A stretch of 64,000 nucleotides of DNA from the NCBI RefSeq assembly GCF_019654955.1, contig NZ_BPEV01000011.1, forward strand, positions 62,001-126,000, given 5' to 3'. Made by a program: the position numbers and the translations under genes. The DNA comes from Shewanella sp. KT0246. Lineage in GTDB: Bacteria > Pseudomonadota > Gammaproteobacteria > Enterobacterales > Shewanellaceae. This document shows, piece after piece, positions 63,029 to 64,000 of this stretch; position 1 is the first letter of the stretch; each line of letters begins with the position of its first letter. The notes below the pieces were generated by a model. The model had not been told where the DNA came from and ran no database searches. It saw only the letters and a program-made list of their open reading frames with translations.

Positions 63029-64000
63029 TTAAATAACGTTCAGTAATGCTTGCTGCATTGTTGAGTTAGCATCCAATACTTTTGCATTTGACTGGTAGTT
63101 ACGCTGCGCAGTCATCAAGTTAACCATTTCTGCGGTGTTATCGACGTTTGAGCTTTCAAGGTAACCCGCATTAACTGACCCTAAAGTGCCAGTTGTAGGG
63201 GTGCCAATCATTGGCTGGCCGGCTGAGTTGGTGGCAACCCAAGCATTTTGACCCACAGGACTTAAGCCATTTGGATTGTTAAAGTCAGCGAGTACCACTT
63301 GGCCTTGTAACTGCTCTTCACCATTGGTGTATGTGCCGTATAAGTTGCCGCCATCATCTAAACGAATGCCGTTAAGTTCACCAGAGGTGTAACCGTTTTG
63401 GCTTAGGCTTGAATTGTTGTAGTCAGAGGCATACTGAGTGCTTTTATCAAAGCTTAATGAAAGCACCATCGCTGCAGCGCCACCTGTGATATCTCTTGGG
63501 ATATCCAATTCAAAATCGGCACCCGCAGTCAGTAAGCCGTTTTCATCGAATGACATTTGGTGACCGCCAGCTGGGGTAATATCGTCGTCACCCATTACGT
63601 AATGTACCGACCATTCGTTATCTGCTGTTTTAACAAAGTATTGTGTTAGGGCATGCTCATTACCCTGTGAGTCATAGGTCGTCACAGTGCTTGAAGAGTG
63701 ATAAGTCGACGCATCGTCTTTATCAAAAGGCGTGTCAGTTTGGTCGATAGCATCGACACGAGAGTCAAGGTTTGACACTAAACCTATGGTACTGGTGGCT
63801 GAAGCAGGAAGGGAGCCTGCCTGTACTTGAAGGTCTGTTACGTTACCATTTTGCAATTGTCCACCAGGACCGACACTGTAACCTTGTAAACGGTTGCCCG
63901 CAGGATCTGTCACATAACCGTTAGCATCTTGGTTAAACATACCTGCACGTGAGTACATAGTGCTGCCGTCTTGACCGCTTAATACGAAGAAACCGTCGCC
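63029..64000 (-). CDS. flgE: FlgE hook protein, 5' end outside the window
   Basis: The C-terminal 323 codons or so of the hook protein; the frame continues past the window end, where GDGFFVLSG (the axial D1 motif) is read. Visible are YSRAGMFNQDANGYVTDPAG, the central DxxG-rich domains and the C-terminal GYLESSNVDNTAEMVNLMTA, then QRNYQSNAKVLDANSTMQQA. An ATG at 63958 is internal, not the start. It polymerises into the hook. Confidence 0.93.
   Translation of the reverse strand, partial: GDGFFVLSGQDGSTMYSRAGMFNQDANGYVTDPAGNRLQGYSVGPGGQLQNGNVTDLQVQAGSLPASATSTIGLVSNLDSRVDAIDQTDTPFDKDDASTYHSSSTVTTYDSQGNEHALTQYFVKTADNEWSVHYVMGDDDITPAGGHQMSFDENGLLTAGADFELDIPRDITGGAAAMVLSLSFDKSTQYASDYNNSSLSQNGYTSGELNGIRLDDGGNLYGTYTNGEEQLQGQVVLADFNNPNGLSPVGQNAWVATNSAGQPMIGTPTTGTLGSVNAGYLESSNVDNTAEMVNLMTAQRNYQSNAKVLDANSTMQQALLNVI

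Noticed and set aside
47374..64000. Primary polar flagellar system
   Set aside because: The gene order flgL, lafW position, lafA, fliD, fliS, lafD position, fliK, fliL, fliA, motA, motB, with short FlgJ and internal motor genes, is that of lateral systems; no flaG, flhF, flhG or chemotaxis genes are present.
1..64000. CRISPR array, prophage, toxin-antitoxin pair, rRNA or tRNA gene
   Set aside because: No regularly spaced repeats, no phage structural or integrase genes, no paired small toxin and antitoxin frames, and no cloverleaf or rRNA sequence were seen on reading the window by eye.

Overview
The window reads as the chromosome of a marine gammaproteobacterium of the order Alteromonadales, most probably Shewanella. 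This is inferred from gene content, order and protein resemblance; no search was run. It is almost entirely protein coding. I see no rRNA, tRNA, CRISPR array, prophage or transposase gene.

Layout. 1-6.3 kb: 5' part of menD, an Lrp/AsnC regulator next to a YjeH-type amino-acid exporter, and small TerB-like, DUF2780, YciC-like and Sel1-repeat proteins. 6.4-7.05 kb: a non-coding, hairpin-rich element bounded by 15/16-matching inverted repeats, containing three GGA-loop hairpins and ending near a terminator. Next to it is a frameshifted small lipoprotein gene. 7.5-18.6 kb: a LysR/Bcr-type MFS pair, a DTW-domain protein that appears to start at ATT, ModF, a secreted M20 amidohydrolase, a translationally coupled M16 peptidase pair, and trmL. 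18.7-26.7 kb: the envelope-stress block cpxA-cpxR and cpxP-fieF. These halves are separated by about 4 kb holding a periplasmic cupin, two near-identical VOC proteins (one cytoplasmic, one with a Tat lipoprotein signal) and a thioredoxin-DsbD-like membrane protein. A perfect CpxR-type box lies before cpxP. 26.8-29.7 kb: divergent gluconate kinase and transporter genes around a perfect dyad, then an outer-membrane barrel protein. 29.7-37.3 kb: nitrogen control (glnG, glnL, glnA with NtrC-type sites and a sigma-54 promoter), with a DUF4124 protein, ppnP and typA between. 37.5-47.3 kb: an unrecognised lipoprotein, a LysR regulator, a large repeat-containing exported protein, a dicarboxylate/amino-acid symporter, a diguanylate cyclase, a type IV pilin-like protein, an exported CxxC protein and a small membrane protein.

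47.4-64 kb, all on the minus strand: a secondary (lateral-type) flagellar locus. In transcription order it runs flgE (cut by the window end), flgF, flgG, flgH, flgI, flgJ, flgK, flgL, a lafW-position gene, flagellin lafA, fliD, fliS, a FliT-like gene, fliK, fliL, fliA, motA, motB and a coupled PilZ gene. Rod, ring, hook and cap genes come first, then the filament gene as its own unit, then chaperones, the flagellar sigma factor and the motor. A c-di-GMP receptor is coupled to the stator, and a diguanylate cyclase lies just beyond. This order matches the lateral (Laf) systems known in Vibrio and Aeromonas.

No wholly new multi-gene system is evident. The best candidates for undescribed biology are the inverted-repeat structured element at 6.4-7.0 kb, the cpx-associated insert with its dual-location VOC pair, and the PilZ gene coupled to the lateral motor.
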